From the NCBI GenBank assembly GCA_003550305.1, contig QKYT01000310.1, positions 1 to 64,000 of the forward strand: a stretch of DNA of 64,000 nt. The letters are read 5' to 3'. The number at the start of each line of letters is the position of its first letter. Position 1 is the stretch's first letter. The notes below the pieces were generated by a model. It was not told where the DNA came from, ran no database searches, and saw nothing but the letters and a program-made list of their open reading frames with translations. This document shows positions 1 through 11,528 of the stretch, one piece after another. Source of the DNA: Glomus cerebriforme. Taxonomy: Eukaryota; Glomeromycota; Glomeromycetes; Glomerales; Glomeraceae. The position numbers and the translations under genes are program-made.

Positions 1-1095
1 ATTAAAATCTGGAGAATATGGAGGTAAATATACTACTTTACCACCAATTTTTTCAACCATTCCTACCAATGGTTCATCATGATGAAACATTGCCTTATCC
101 ATAATTATTACACTATTTTTACCAGGAAATGGATTCATTTGAGGTAACTAAAAAATAAATCAATAATTATAATTTTACAATTAATTAAATAATTTGTATA
201 TATTTCAAGAGGATTTTCAAACAAAAAAAAAAAAAATCTTATACATTACCACTTGATTAATCATAAATGATCGAAAGATTTGTTTATTACAATTTCCTTC
301 AACAACTTCAGATGCAATGAAACCATCTAATGTTAACGCTGGTAAAATAGTATATTTTTTCTTATTTGCAAATACGATAGACTTCCTTGTTTTCGTATTA
401 ATTGTAGCATAACCATAAGCCTTGCTTAAACTTTGTTCATCCTTTACAGTTTCGTCTATAAAAATTAATTGATTCAGATTAAAATCACTGATTTTCGATC
501 TAAAATCACTCCTGAGTAAGTTGATTCGTTCGTCTACAGCTTTTTGTAACTATAATAAAAATATTAATAAAAATATTAATTATTTTTTATGTTAAATAAA
601 AATTTTACATTTTAAGATTCAAATATTATATTTATATATTCTTACTTTATTTCTAGTGATACCATAAACATTTAAAGATCTCCATAAAGTTGGTACAGGT
701 ATAATCTTTCCAGTTCTCTGAAACATTTTATAAACCAATTCATCTAGAAACCAGTCAACTCTTTCCTTAGTAAGTTCTTGTAAGATCTTTTATTAAAAAA
801 TAAATAATAATAAATAAAATTATTTAAACAAATATGAAGCGAAGAAAGAGCAAAGCTCGGGGGATAAAAAAAAAATATATATGTATATTCATACCTTCAT
901 ATCATTTGTATTAAATGTTTTCATTTCATTCGAATTTTCACAAAATGGATCAACTACGCAACGCCAAGAGTTATATATTCCCCAAATTTTATTGACAGCT
1001 CTTACGCTCAAATGAAATCTATTTGCAACCTCCTCTTGCGAATATCCATCAATTAAATGAAATACGATATACCACTTTAAGTCTTCACTAGCCAT
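1..1095 (-). CDS. Tc1/mariner (IS630)-like transposase, spliced, C-terminus off window
   Basis: Four coding exons on the minus strand: 1095-895, 786-646, 549-250 and 147-1, all joining in phase 0 with donors GTATGA, GTAAGA and GTAATG and AG acceptors, giving 263 codons before the window edge. The first exon carries a helix-turn-helix (GYSQEEVANRFHLSVRAV), the second a winged-helix-like WFLDELVYKM segment. The third has the first catalytic Asp in IFIDETVKDEQSLSKAYGYA and the fourth the second Asp in VIIMDKAMFHHDE, followed by YLPPYSPDFN, which normally precedes the third acidic residue just outside the window. These are the landmarks of a DDE_3 cut-and-paste transposase acting on TA target sites. 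No stop or frameshift is seen, so it may be intact. The ATG at 1095 is chosen because an acceptor AG lies just upstream of it and a GTAAGT donor near 1180 suggests an intron in the 5' leader. Confidence 0.82.
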
Positions 1096-1320
1096 TTCTA
1101 TCAAAATTTAAATATTAAAATAAATAAAATAATATTTATGATAAAATATATATAAAGTATTAAAAATATAAAAATACTTACAGTTTAACAATTTGGAAAG
1201 ATTATAATATTAAAGAATTTACAAAAAAAGTTCACAAAAAAGACTTTTCAATAAACAAGTTGTTGATAAAGCTCACTCAAACGCGAAAAGTACGCGATCT
1301 CCCGTCTATTTATATTATAT

Positions 1321-1356
1321 CACATGTATCACATGTATCACAGTAATCACAGTAAT
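1321..1356. repeat. 9-bp tandem repeat, two variants twice each
   Basis: CACATGTAT occurs twice and is followed directly by CACAGTAAT twice, so the 9-bp unit was mutated and then duplicated. It lies about 230 bp upstream of the transposase start and could be promoter or terminal sequence of that element; no function can be shown. Confidence 0.7.
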
Positions 1357-1399
1357 CACACAACTATAACAAAATTAATTCTTGTATTAAAAGTATAAA

Positions 1400-2340
1400 A
1401 AACGTTCAGTAAAAGAAACTTTATTTATAATAAAACTTTATAATTACAAAATAATAATTACAACTTAATAATAAGACATACCATAATACTATAATATATG
1501 CATAAATTTTTTTTAAAAAAATTAATATAATATTATATAAGAACATATTTATTTTTTATTTTGCTTTTTTTTCGGCATTGTAAAGGAATTAATTATGTTT
1601 CTTTCATTAATCACAATCACACGTTTAAAGGAGTGTAGAGGAATTCGGTTTCTTCTGTTTTTTTTTCTTCTTTTAAGCGGACCAGCCGATATCGTCAAAA
1701 TTGCAAATTACAGTCGTAAGAAGTTGTCATTAGTTTATTTATTTTTTTTTGGTTTGATCTCAATTGCAATTTTATAACATTCAACAAAAGAGAACCAGAG
1801 AAAAAAATTTTTTTTTTGAGGAATACTTTTATGAGACCTTTTTTAAGTTCTGTGATACCTGATTACGTTCGATTTATTGAATAAAAAAAACATATTACTA
1901 AAAAAAATATCCTTTTGTTTCCTAACTGAGAAATAAATAATAATTAAAAAGGAAAAGATTGCCATTGTTTGGGTTATCGATTGGAAGAACTTTTTTCTCA
2001 AAGCATTCCATGATTTCCATCGAATTTATTTAAAACACTATCTAATTATTTATCCTGTTGTTATCAGGGTACTGCATTAGGTAGTTCATTGAAAAAAATC
2101 TGTAACCTGTAGCCATCACATGCTGCATGCTTCATTTTTTTTATTAAGTTCATGGTAAAAATGTCCTAAATAGACCTGATTATCTGAACGATAAATTGTA
2201 TATAATACGTAATATACAGTATACTGAATAAATATTCCAATTGACAAGTCATTATCTGTTATAAGCCATATTTGAAATCTAATAATCCTTATGATTTACA
2301 CGTCCCAGCTGTTGAAAATTTTTTTTACATTCATTGTTAC
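1400..2340. other. AT-rich sequence without a supported gene
   Basis: Only short open frames with homopolymer-rich translations occur, including one of 60 codons at 1595-1777 that is mostly Phe/Leu from T-tracts. No splice-joined coding sequence or known motif was found. Confidence 0.5.
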
Positions 2341-2344
2341 ATTT

Positions 2345-2600
2345 CGGAAAAACCTTGCATAGCCCCTTAACATCTAAATTTTTGAAACGTAACATTTTTA
2401 TTGATTGTTTCAAATTTGGTAGATAAAACTTATCCTCCAATTATTTTCTACGCGTTAATTAAAAATTATTGAATTGTATACATAGCCCCTTATAATCTAA
2501 GGGTTGAAACGATTAATAAACAGCTTGACTTTCTTCCGATTATTTCTACACGTTAATTAAAATTATTGAATTTTATGCATAGCTCCTTATCATCTGAATG
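2345..2600. repeat. Diverged direct repeat around GCATAGCCCCTTA
   Basis: The core (G/A)CATAGC(C/T)CCTTA recurs at about 2357, 2480 and 2577. The last two copies are preceded by TAATTAAAATTATTGAATT-like sequence and a CTACRCGTTAATTAA block, so the unit is about 100-120 bp. Copies differ by substitutions and small indels, indicating an old tandem duplication in non-coding DNA. Confidence 0.6.
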
Positions 2601-2693
2601 ATAATTAATGAAATTATAGTTTTGTGTGGCTATAAACAAAAAAAAAAATTATTTCTCACAAACGACTGATTAACTTTACCAATCATAAGATTA

Positions 2694-2784
2694 TTGATTA
2701 TTACATAATCAACACGTATGAGGATTTACATAATGACGGTCAGTATGTGATAAAATTCTGACTGACATTATCGGCATTATGTAA
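2694..2784. repeat. Cluster of perfect inverted repeats (nested hairpins)
   Basis: TTGATTAT/ATAATCAA (2694-2712, 3-nt loop) is followed by TTACATAATG at 2726-2735 paired with CATTATGTAA at 2775-2784. Inside that pair, GTCAGT (2739-2744) faces ACTGAC (2761-2766). The outer 10-bp arms and inner 6-bp arms are perfect. This may be a degenerate MITE or a protein-binding palindrome. Confidence 0.7.
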
Positions 2785-4093
2785 TTAACGTTGGTTTTTA
2801 TACATAGGTTAATTATTTTATATTAGTTTAAAACATATCGAAGCGTCTAGAGCATTTGATTCCTGGTTGCAAATTTTATGAGAATTCTTTCTCAATGATT
2901 GAAATGTTGTTTCAATTGTATTCTTAATTTATTTAAAAAATTGTATAGAAAATATAAGAGAAATAGGTATAGCAAGATCATGTAATAGCACAATAGTAGC
3001 ACAATATTATGTTAGTGTATAATATCAAAATGAATATAGGACCACAATGGATAGAAAGTTTGCGTTTAAGAAGTCCATAGATATAGTCAATATTAGCAAT
3101 TAAAGGTCACTATGTATAATATCAACATATTATTATTTTAATAATGATGAACTCCACTAACTTTATTAATTAAATTCTTTAATTTTCTTTTAACGCTATA
3201 TCTAGAAATAATCTCTTAGCCCTTGACTTCACAATCTATAAGACTATAATAGTGACATCAAAAATACCTAATCATTATACATATATCATTCATGGTTTCT
3301 TTCGCTTCTTTGAAAGGTATATTATGATCTTGCTAATTAATTTAATAATTGTTTCTGGAATTGATACTTCATGTAAATAATTAACAGGTTTTTTTTGTGG
3401 TTTATTACTCTCAAATGTTAAACATTTGTTTTTAAAAATGATTTTATAAGGATTAAATAAACAAATATAGAAATACTTACTCTTAATTTTCCCATTAATA
3501 CCATGGGTGTTCTTGATTTCCGTCATTATAAGTAGATAAAGCTAAATTACGAAATCAATGACTTGATAAAATCTTCAAATTATACATGTGACAATTATAC
3601 CCGCAGAATAATTTCAGTTTCTGCGCGTAAAACAAAAAATCTGTACGATCAGATTTCGATATTTTATCACAAAAAAAAAAAAAAAAAAAAATTTGTAAAT
3701 TGAGAAATTATTGAGATTTGAGAAATATTTTCAAACAATAAAATATTATTTTATACCTTTACTCTGTAATATCATCATATAATCAAGTAGGTAAAGGATT
3801 AGGTAAAGATTATTCACGAAAAAGACACATAACTATTCATTATCTTGTAATATGAAAAAATAATTTAATATCATTTAAATCCCATAATTTTTCTTCCATT
3901 GATTAATCTATGATAGATTGCTAATTGGACTAGATTTGGGAATATATTCTTTTTCAACTACTATTTAGAGCTTTTAATTCGTCTTTTATTTGATGATAAA
4001 TTATTTGTTTATTTCTTTTTTTAATGTTATAAAACTCAAAATTAGTGATTACATTACAAATAAATAAGTTTCAAAAACATTATCGTGGCTTAC
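2785..4093. other. AT-rich sequence; possible exon pieces only
   Basis: A minus-strand frame starting at 3526 (TEIKNTHGINGKIK) ends at a good GTAAGT donor near 3480, and a basic frame (NKPQKKPVNYLHEV) follows it, ending at a stop near 3290. This could be a tiny spliced gene, but no family is recognised and chance is not excluded. The rest is featureless AT-rich DNA. Confidence 0.25.
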
Positions 4094-4238
4094 CATCTTA
4101 TTGATATAAATGATCTTTATATTCTTGCTTACAAATTGGATAATAGTCGGTACATAAGCTATAACTCGACCTTTAATTTCAAGCTCAGGTATACCCGTTT
4201 CATAATTATGCTCCCAAATATTATTATCCATTGAAGTT
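4094..4238 (-). CDS. Candidate internal exon, unknown protein
   Basis: A minus-strand open stretch is bounded by an acceptor (TTTTATGCTAG) at its 5' end and a GTAAGC donor at its 3' end. It encodes MDNNIWEHNYETGIPELEIK followed by GRVIAYVPTIIQFVS. The residue composition is balanced, unlike the Phe/Lys/Asn-rich shadow frames around it, which argues for real or formerly real coding sequence. No family is recognised, and no flanking exon with matching phase could be fixed. A further minus-strand stretch at 5160-4985 (SVAPYYNAQFVFVCSNGSS) may belong to the same or another broken gene. Confidence 0.28.
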
Positions 4239-5179
4239 CTAGCATAAAACAAACAGTTACATCTTATTTTATCTTCTTTTTTTTAAAAAAATTATAAAAT
4301 GACGCCGTAATTTTTAATTTTGCCACAAATTCTTAAACACGTCCAAAATTTTTCAATTGAGGAACGGGGATTATTACTAAACAAAAATATAAAGATTTAT
4401 AATTAATTTTTTGATATTGATGTTCTTACATTTACTTACATTAGAGATCTTTTAAAAGTATAAACGAAACCGAAAAAAAAAACGAAAATTAAATTTTTTA
4501 AGATTGGTTAATTTCTCAAATATACAATTACACATTTACACGAGATCAAGATTACTCACAAGACTGATCTGATAAAAATTGATGGGTGGAATTTTTAAAA
4601 TTTTGATGCAAATTAAATTTCGGATTGAATTTATGGGTCGGGCTTCTAAATGTAGAGGAATTAGATATAAAAGGGTTTATACTGTAAAGCTCAAAACCTA
4701 ACTCATATGATAATCCAGAAAGATTATATTCTTGTACGAATATGCATTGATTAAAAACTTATATTGATGTAAAGGTAATTATTTTTTAATTCAGTTATCA
4801 AAATAATAATAGAAACACTTTAAAATCCAGGAATCCAGCGGCATTTCATGTAAATTTCTTTAATAGATTTTATACTTAGTGGTTAGGACGCGTTATTAGA
4901 AGACCTCAGGGATACCAAATAATAATGTGTGCGATTGAATCATATTTTTTTCAATTACAATAATCATCGCTGATTTTAAGAGAGCTACATAGTGCTTTTG
5001 ACAATTTTAAAAGATTTTTTGCTTGTATCCTCCTTTTCTTTACTTTCTACAATATACATTGATTTAGATGAATTTGATGAACCATTAGAACAAACAAAAA
5101 CAAATTGTGCATTGTAATAAGGTGCAACCGATTCAGATATTTTACTATTAATTATAGTTACCTCTGAAAACAAAGGGAT

Positions 5180-6889
5180 TAATTCTAAAATCTAATCGAA
5201 ACATCCATAAATTTATCTTAATAAAAACTATTCATTATTAATAAAAATCATATCTTAAATTATCCTAGTTTTGACCTTCAGAACTATAATTACTATAAAA
5301 ATAGTTTATTTGTAAATAAAGTTTAAGTAAAGTATAAAAAGCATCATAAAGTTAATCATAAAGCTGAGATAAACTCTTGTTAACTTAGTTCACGTGTAAA
5401 TTTTCGTAAAATTAATGAAATAGATGTAATTCAGACGAAGAGCAAGCTATATAAGTAGTTCTAGAGCAAGTACAATTAAAAATCGTAAATGTATGCTAGA
5501 TTAAAACTTTAGCTAAAGCCCCCTGATCGAATCCACAGTAAAAGGAAAAAAAGATTAGGCACAGCATCTTATATATACTGTATTATTTATACATATACAG
5601 TACCATGCATCAGATGATGACGTCAATCTCATTAATTCATAAGATCATCATTTTTTTTTTTTATTAATTTTGCCAAATTTGTAATATTCATTAATTGAAA
5701 CTTTCATTTATTATTAGCCAATAGATTTACTCAAACATTGATTGATTCAAAATTGGCTCAAGTGACGTTAAACAAGTGATAGACAATTGATAGTACTTAT
5801 TTTGTTGTCGCGTTTGTTCGTTCTTTTAGATAATAATCAGGAAAATTTTTAAGATATTATATTGAAAAATGATTTTTTCAAAATTTAAAAAATCATGACA
5901 AATCATTTTCTGATCTTAAAATAGTTAACAGGCTGAAGGAGAAATGTGACACGTAAAAAAAGAAACATTCAACGGCCGTGTCATAAATAATAGTAAGGAC
6001 AAAGGACAATTTTTTTTTCGACATGTATTTAGTAACACTAATTTAGCCAATTTTTTTGAATATTACGATAAGAAATAATGAAACAATCCAAAACCTTTAT
6101 CTTTATACCAATGAAAGTTGCATTATCCATATTAATCATTAAGATATGCATTAAAGTTCAAAAGTAAGAATAAACGAACATATGATCATCCATTCAAATG
6201 AAAGTATGATTGGACAATTTGATAATGGCATAAGAAAAAAAGAAGTTCGGCTAATTACAAATTATCCTCCTATGACCTATATTTGGAATCATCTAGTTAT
6301 TAAATTAATGAAATAAGGAAAAGAATTTCAAAATGATGAACCAATTTTCTTCTAGATAAAAAAAGAATCATTCATATATCTTTCTGAATGATTGTTTTTG
6401 CTGAAATAATCTCCCCAATTTTTGGCGATTAAAAAATAATCTTGTGAAAGACTTGATGAGTAATTGTCTTAATGAATGTGACTGGTTCTTAGGATTTCAT
6501 GAAAAGGAAATTCGGTTAATTAGATTCCTAATCTATAAACTTACTTTTGTGAGATAATCTAAAAGAAATGTTTCATCGTATAATCTCAAAGAAATAAATT
6601 CTTTTTTTTTGCTTCCTTTTTCCGATTCTGTGATCTATATTTAGTCGCGAGTATTATAATTATAATTTATGGAAATAATGAAATAATAGATAATTTTTTC
6701 TGATTGTGATAAATAAAGTTCTTTGAGTCTAGATCATTCATTCATACAGATATGCTATATTTAGCGTTTATTATTACTTATTGGAATAAGAAAATAAAGA
6801 AATTTACACAAAAATTTATATAATATAGATAATATATATTATGAATTGGAAAATATATAAACCCATGAAAAATTTTCTTTCTACAAAAT
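5180..6889. other. AT-rich intergenic sequence
   Basis: No open frame with credible composition, no splice-joined coding and no strong repeat was seen. One ATATACAGTA 10-mer lies at 5593-5602 and a CRE-like TGACGTCA-type core (ATGACGTCAAT) near 5618. Confidence 0.5.
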
Positions 6890-7064
6890 CAAATTTTTTT
6901 AAAAATGTTAAATTTTATTACATTAAATCTTAAACAATTAAATCTTAAACTGTTAAATTTTAAAACATTTAAAATGTTTAAAACAAATATTAAATTTAAT
7001 TTTAAACCCTTAAATTTTAAAACGTTTAATATTAAAATATTAAAATTTAATATTTAAATAATTT
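6890..7064. repeat. Simple AT repeat of TTAAA-type words
   Basis: Repeated variants of TTAAATTTTAAAACRTTTAAA run without interruption into the minisatellite at 7065. The tract is almost purely A and T and looks like a degenerate short-period satellite. Confidence 0.55.
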
Positions 7065-7333
7065 AAAAACAATCACAGCTAAACCAGTTGTCATTGTTGC
7101 TTCTGGTTTCTTTTAAATAAAAACAATCACAGCTAAACCAGTTGTCATTGTTGCTTCTGGTTTCTTTTAATTAATTTAAAAACAATTATTTCTAAACCAG
7201 TTGTCATTGTTACTTCTGGGTTTTATTAAATTTAAATAATTTAAAAACAATCTTTCTAAACCAGTTGTCATTGTTACTTCTGGGCTTTATTAAATTTAAG
7301 TTAGTTGTCATTGTTACTTCTGGGCTTTATTAA
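7065..7333. repeat. Minisatellite, five copies of a roughly 50-60 bp unit
   Basis: The unit contains CCAGTTGTCATTGTTRCTTC followed by TGG and a T-rich linker. The first two copies (from 7065 and about 7118) are almost identical; copies three and four carry TTTCTAAACCAG in place of CACAGCTAAACCAG; the fifth is truncated at its left end (TTAGTTGTCATTG). The gradient from identical to diverged copies indicates repeated local duplication. There is no open frame through the array. Confidence 0.88.
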
Positions 7334-8109
7334 TTTCATAAATTTATTCGACAAAACTAAATTTTCCGTAACAGAAACAAACCTTAACGATATCAATGTT
7401 ATGGATGTCAAAAAAACGACGCGCCGGGGGATAACACGTTAAGAGTATTACCATAGGTTTGGTGGTGAATTCCTGGATGGAAAAGTGTTGACTTATGTAG
7501 AGCACTATTAATTGCATTCTATTTTTTTAAAAAAATACTTTTTATTTCTGTATTTAAAAATATTGGACTATTAACATTAAACCCGTGACTTTTTGTTATT
7601 TAGTTCAATTTCGAAATAATATAAATGTTTATAATATTTTTAAAATTAGTTTCCTTTTTTTTTTAATTAATAAAATCGTAAAAGATCAGTTTTTTAATAT
7701 TGTTATCAAAAAAATCAATTTTTTTTTATCGTGCATCTGATTGGCTTTAATTTTGTAAAATATGTTCGTTATAATACTGCGGATTATCACTGGTATGAAT
7801 TAAGTCATGTGATAACATTTTTAAGTTATTCTACGATTTAATTCGGTAATTTGATATTTTTTACTGACAAATTATTTGTTATTCGTAAAATGTAAAATTA
7901 TTTTATTATTTTAAATGATTAATTAGAATCCTAAAAATACTAATCTAGGAATTAAAAAATCACCCTTTCCAATAAAATACAACCTAAATAATTAAATTGT
8001 TTTTACCGTTCACTATTTAAAGTCGGTAGAGATCCAAAACACGAAAAAAAATTACGCTGGTTGTTATTACATGCCAGATTAAATACTAATCTAATATTAG
8101 GATAAAAGC
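7334..8109. other. AT-rich sequence without a supported gene
   Basis: A short GC-richer patch near 7420 (ACGACGCGCCGGGGGAT) stands out against the background, but no open frame or known motif is present. Confidence 0.5.
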
Positions 8110-8358
8110 CATTTATTATTAATATAAAGTTTTAGAATAATCTTTTGAAAACATGTGTGTTCATAACCATCAATATATTGGAAGAATATTTTTAAATGAT
8201 TAAGAATATCTGCCTTTTTTTCTAATGCAAGTAGAACTTCTTCATAAGGATCATCTATAAAAAAAATATTAAATATTCTTCAAAATCAATTAATTTCGCA
8301 AATCCATGATTGACTTGTATTAATAAACAAGTCTCTCTATGTTTTTAACAGATACGTG
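8110..8358 (-). pseudogene. F-box/LRR protein fragment, relic paralogue of the gene at 45.1-46.6 kb
   Basis: The plus-strand text here (for example GTGTTCATAACCATCAATAT, then CTTCATAAGGATCATCTATA, then CAATTAATTTCGCAA, then CAGATACGTGC) matches, in order, the segment at about 45,770-46,067 inside the intact F-box gene. Identity by eye is high, but the copy has lost roughly 50 bp in the middle and carries small indels that break the frame. No F-box region or C-terminus is present. It is therefore an internal piece copied or left over from a close paralogue and is not expected to encode protein. Confidence 0.85.
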
Positions 8359-9779
8359 CCAAGTTGTGTAATAAGATCTTATATGTCAGTCCAAAAGTTT
8401 GTGTTGCGCGATTTCTTTCCACATATGGCGTAAGTTATTCTTGGTATCCTTCGACCAAGGAACGAACGAAATACTGGTTTATTTTGTTGTTGAAAAAAGT
8501 CATCAGTAAATCCTGAATGAAGTATAATATGGCAAATTGATAAGAATTCTACCTATTGTTGAATTGAGTTTCTGACGGTAATTTCCCATTTACATCCTTA
8601 AATTATTGACACACTCCCACATTCCAAAAGCCAACTGAAACAAATTTCGTATTCTGATGAAAGCAAAAAGAGGGTTTACAACGCTTAGTGAATAATTAAC
8701 CATCTGTAGTCTTATCCATCATTATATCTACAGATTTTGATTAATAATAGTTTAAAGCGAAAAAAATATCTACTTAAAACGCGCGGAATTGCGCCTCCTT
8801 CTTGGGATATTTTTTAAAAAAAGGAAGTAGATTAACCTTTCAAGGGGAATATTTGTAAGGGAAAACGCTTCAATTAAACCCTATAATTTCCTTTACATTG
8901 AAATTGAAATAGTATTAATAGAAGAAATCGTAACTTGGTTTTTTCTTCTGTTCATTAATTTCATAAATTTGTTTTTTTTTTTCTGTTACCACCAAGACTT
9001 CTACCCTATAGAAAAATCATAACTCCTCCATCTTCTCTAAAGATACAAGTTTGATTATCCAAGTGAAATAATGTTGTTTTGCTTTTTACTCTGAATGCTT
9101 AGTTGAAAGATCATATATATTCATATTTATGGGAGTACAAATGTTCAGAACATCCAATGAGTGATGAGTGATCATATAACAACTGATGAAAAAACATCAC
9201 ATGATGATAAATTTATATCTCGTCAGTCTCGCGTCGTCTCCATACAAGTTTCAGAAGGGAACCAAAATTAACACCTTCTCATTCTTCTTGCATCTTACTG
9301 GCAAATTTATAAGAACTAAAGTATATTATTTCATATTAGCAACGCTGAGTTCTCTCCTTCTATAAAAATAGTGAAATTTACATTTACTATTTCTAACCTT
9401 TATTCCAGAGTAGTGTTTGGTTCTTTTTCCAGGGACTCCTCTCCAAGCGGACTGGTAAGTTTTTATGGGTGGGTAGGTTAACTTCTTTCTTTTAGAACGA
9501 CACTAACTATTCTTTTCTTTTTTTTTTTTTAGAATTCGGTCTGGACTTTGAACTTTCGATAGTCAATGACCATGACAAAAAAAAATAAGGATATAAGCGA
9601 CTCTGAAAAGACGAAGTTGACAACGACGATAATTACTTCGAAGATGAGGTTGACAATGAGACGATAATTACTCCTCGTATCTAGCAAAGAAAGATCACTA
9701 AAGAAAGTTGGGAACTAAGGGACTAATCCATATCATATCAAAAAAATATGCTTGACTTGAAACAAAACTAAAAGAGAAA
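8359..9779. other. Intergenic sequence, intron-like block at 9.45-9.53 kb
   Basis: No supported gene. A GGTAAGTTTTT donor-like site near 9449 and a T-tract acceptor near 9530 flank sequence that does not join into an open frame. GACGATAATTACT occurs twice at about 9630-9670. It precedes the transposase relic and may be part of the same dead element. Confidence 0.4.
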
Positions 9780-10040
9780 GAAAAAGACCATCGATAATGT
9801 ATTAATTCAAATGAAGTTTGAATTTACAATTCTTTCGCATTCTTTCATTGAAGATTTTTACCACATGCGCAATAGCTATAATCAGTCTCAATTCAAATCA
9901 AGATATAAAGAGATGCTCACAAAATATGAGACATGTCGAACTTGAAAAAAAACTTTATCCAGTCGTGGATCATGGGCGAGGTATTCCCTCGGGAAGGTAT
10001 TCACAGGCAATGAAATTAAATATATTCAAAGTAGAATAAC
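9780..10040 (+). pseudogene. MULE-type transposase C-terminal relic
   Basis: Conceptual translation across two frames gives HSFIEDFYHMRNSYNQSQFK, then RYKEMLTKYETCR, then KKLYPSRGSWARYSLGKVFT and GNEIKYIQSR. From memory of the family, this order (a FxxRYxEMLxKYExCR segment followed by a KLYPSxxSWARY block and a KVFTAG-like motif) is that of Mutator-like/FAR1-related transposases expanded in Glomeromycotina. The reading frame shifts at least twice and a stop follows CRT, so it is dead. The upstream catalytic domain is not recognisable. Function would have been DNA transposition in the nucleus. Confidence 0.55.
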
Positions 10041-11350
10041 TTTAATATAATAAATGGTAAGTTTTTAAAACTAATATTTTTCTTTACATGTTTTGGATGA
10101 GTAGCTGTTGTTTTATCTCTATATGAGAAACTGGGTGACGACCTGGGTGTGGCTGGATTTAACCTCACACTGTCTAAGGAAGTCTTTATATATGGAAGAG
10201 TATACCCTATGACTTGCTCAAAAACATGTTTTCATTATTTTTAGGATCAAGTAATCTCATTGGATATCATGATGAAAATTATATTTTCAAATGGCTAAAG
10301 ATCTGAAAGTATTCTATGGCATAAAGAAGAATCAGAATATAATTTTCTTTATATGTTTTGGATGAGTACATGAATTTTGGTATTCTGATTTTACTTTATA
10401 AACTTATATTCCATGTTTCTTTTTAAAGTTTCAAATTTATACTACAAATCAGAAAAAATTCTTAAAGCTTTTTACTTATTTAGTCACTGATTTTTGTCAA
10501 ATCGATCTTTGGCGTGACAACTGACAATTGCTGCTGCTAATACAATAGATATACCTGTCTTGTCTCCTCCTCTTCTGTCCTCTTCATTGATCAACCATAC
10601 ATTTAAATTTTCAAAGATACAATAATCACCCCTTCTACCATAACAGATTAGCATTAACCATTATCAATTGAAGTCTATAATAGTCACATCTCTTATTTGT
10701 AGTGGATATGATGTATTAGATATCCTTTTGGTATGTTTATAGTTTTTTCTTTATTCATTAATTATTATATACTGGATGATTACGTTGGAAAAAACTGAAC
10801 GAAAATTGGTTTTACATATAAATAACTCAGGTCAAAGTGGAGCAAAGTCTACAAATAGGGATGAATGATGATGATGTGAAATTCTTGAGCAACCGCTAAG
10901 GAAGAAAAGGCAAATATGTTGGTCATGGACTGTACTGTATGATGATTGTCTATTTACCTCAGAATTCCTAACAAGGAATCAAATTACCCTCAGTTTCAAT
11001 TTCATATCAAATCACTTTGTGAAACCGATACAGAAATCAGAATCATATGTGATTTTATTTTATGTTTCTAAATCGTAATATTTAACATTATCATACACTA
11101 TGCATATTATAGAAATATGCAAGTTAATCATAATAAGAAAAATTTACGAGCATTCAATAATTTATCGTTAATAAAAAAACAATATATTTATTGAGATAAT
11201 AGAGCCGAAAAATTTAAATTATTATAAATACAAAATAGAATAGAATTAATAATAATTATGTTAGCATAATAAACATAATAAAGTAATTAAAATTTATAAT
11301 TTTCAATTGATCAACTTGTTGAGTTTCTATAAAATGCAAATTTAACAATA
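10041..11350. other. Intergenic sequence with a duplicated 24-nt phrase
   Basis: TTTCTTTACATGTTTTGGAT (about 10080) and its near-copy with ATATG (about 10345) recur about 265 bp apart, each followed by GAGTA. No gene is supported. Confidence 0.45.
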
Positions 11351-11450
11351 ATAAATACGAAGGAACTAAACTATGATAAATACAAAGGAACTAAACTATG
11401 ATAAATACGAAGGAACTAAACTATGATAAATACAAAGGAACTAAACTATG
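11351..11450. repeat. 25-bp minisatellite, exactly four units
   Basis: Units start at 11351, 11376, 11401 and 11426, each ATAAATACRAAGGAACTAAA plus CTATG. The only variation is G or A at one position and it alternates G-A-G-A, so the array probably arose by doubling a 50-bp dimer. Imperfect flanking sequence (ATAAATAAGGAAAACAAAGG) looks like a decayed fifth unit. Confidence 0.95.
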
Positions 11451-11494
11451 ATAAATAAGGAAAACAAAGGAAAAACCTCCACCACCAGCAATGA

Positions 11495-11528
11495 GATATT
11501 GCTGATTAAAACGCTAATCAGCAATATC
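11495..11528. repeat. Perfect 14-bp hairpin followed by a C-tract
   Basis: GATATTGCTGATTA (11495-11508) and TAATCAGCAATATC (11515-11528) are perfect reverse complements with a 6-nt AAACGC loop. A run of Cs (CCCCTCCCCCCCC) follows within about 10 nt, which is striking in DNA this AT-rich. It sits 45 bp after the 25-bp minisatellite. No gene abuts it, so a transcription terminator cannot be argued; a foldback element is an alternative. Confidence 0.85.

Noticed and set aside
1595..1777. Hydrophobic 60-codon plus-strand frame as a membrane peptide
   Set aside because: The hydrophobicity comes from T-tracts; there is no splice support, homologue or conserved start context.
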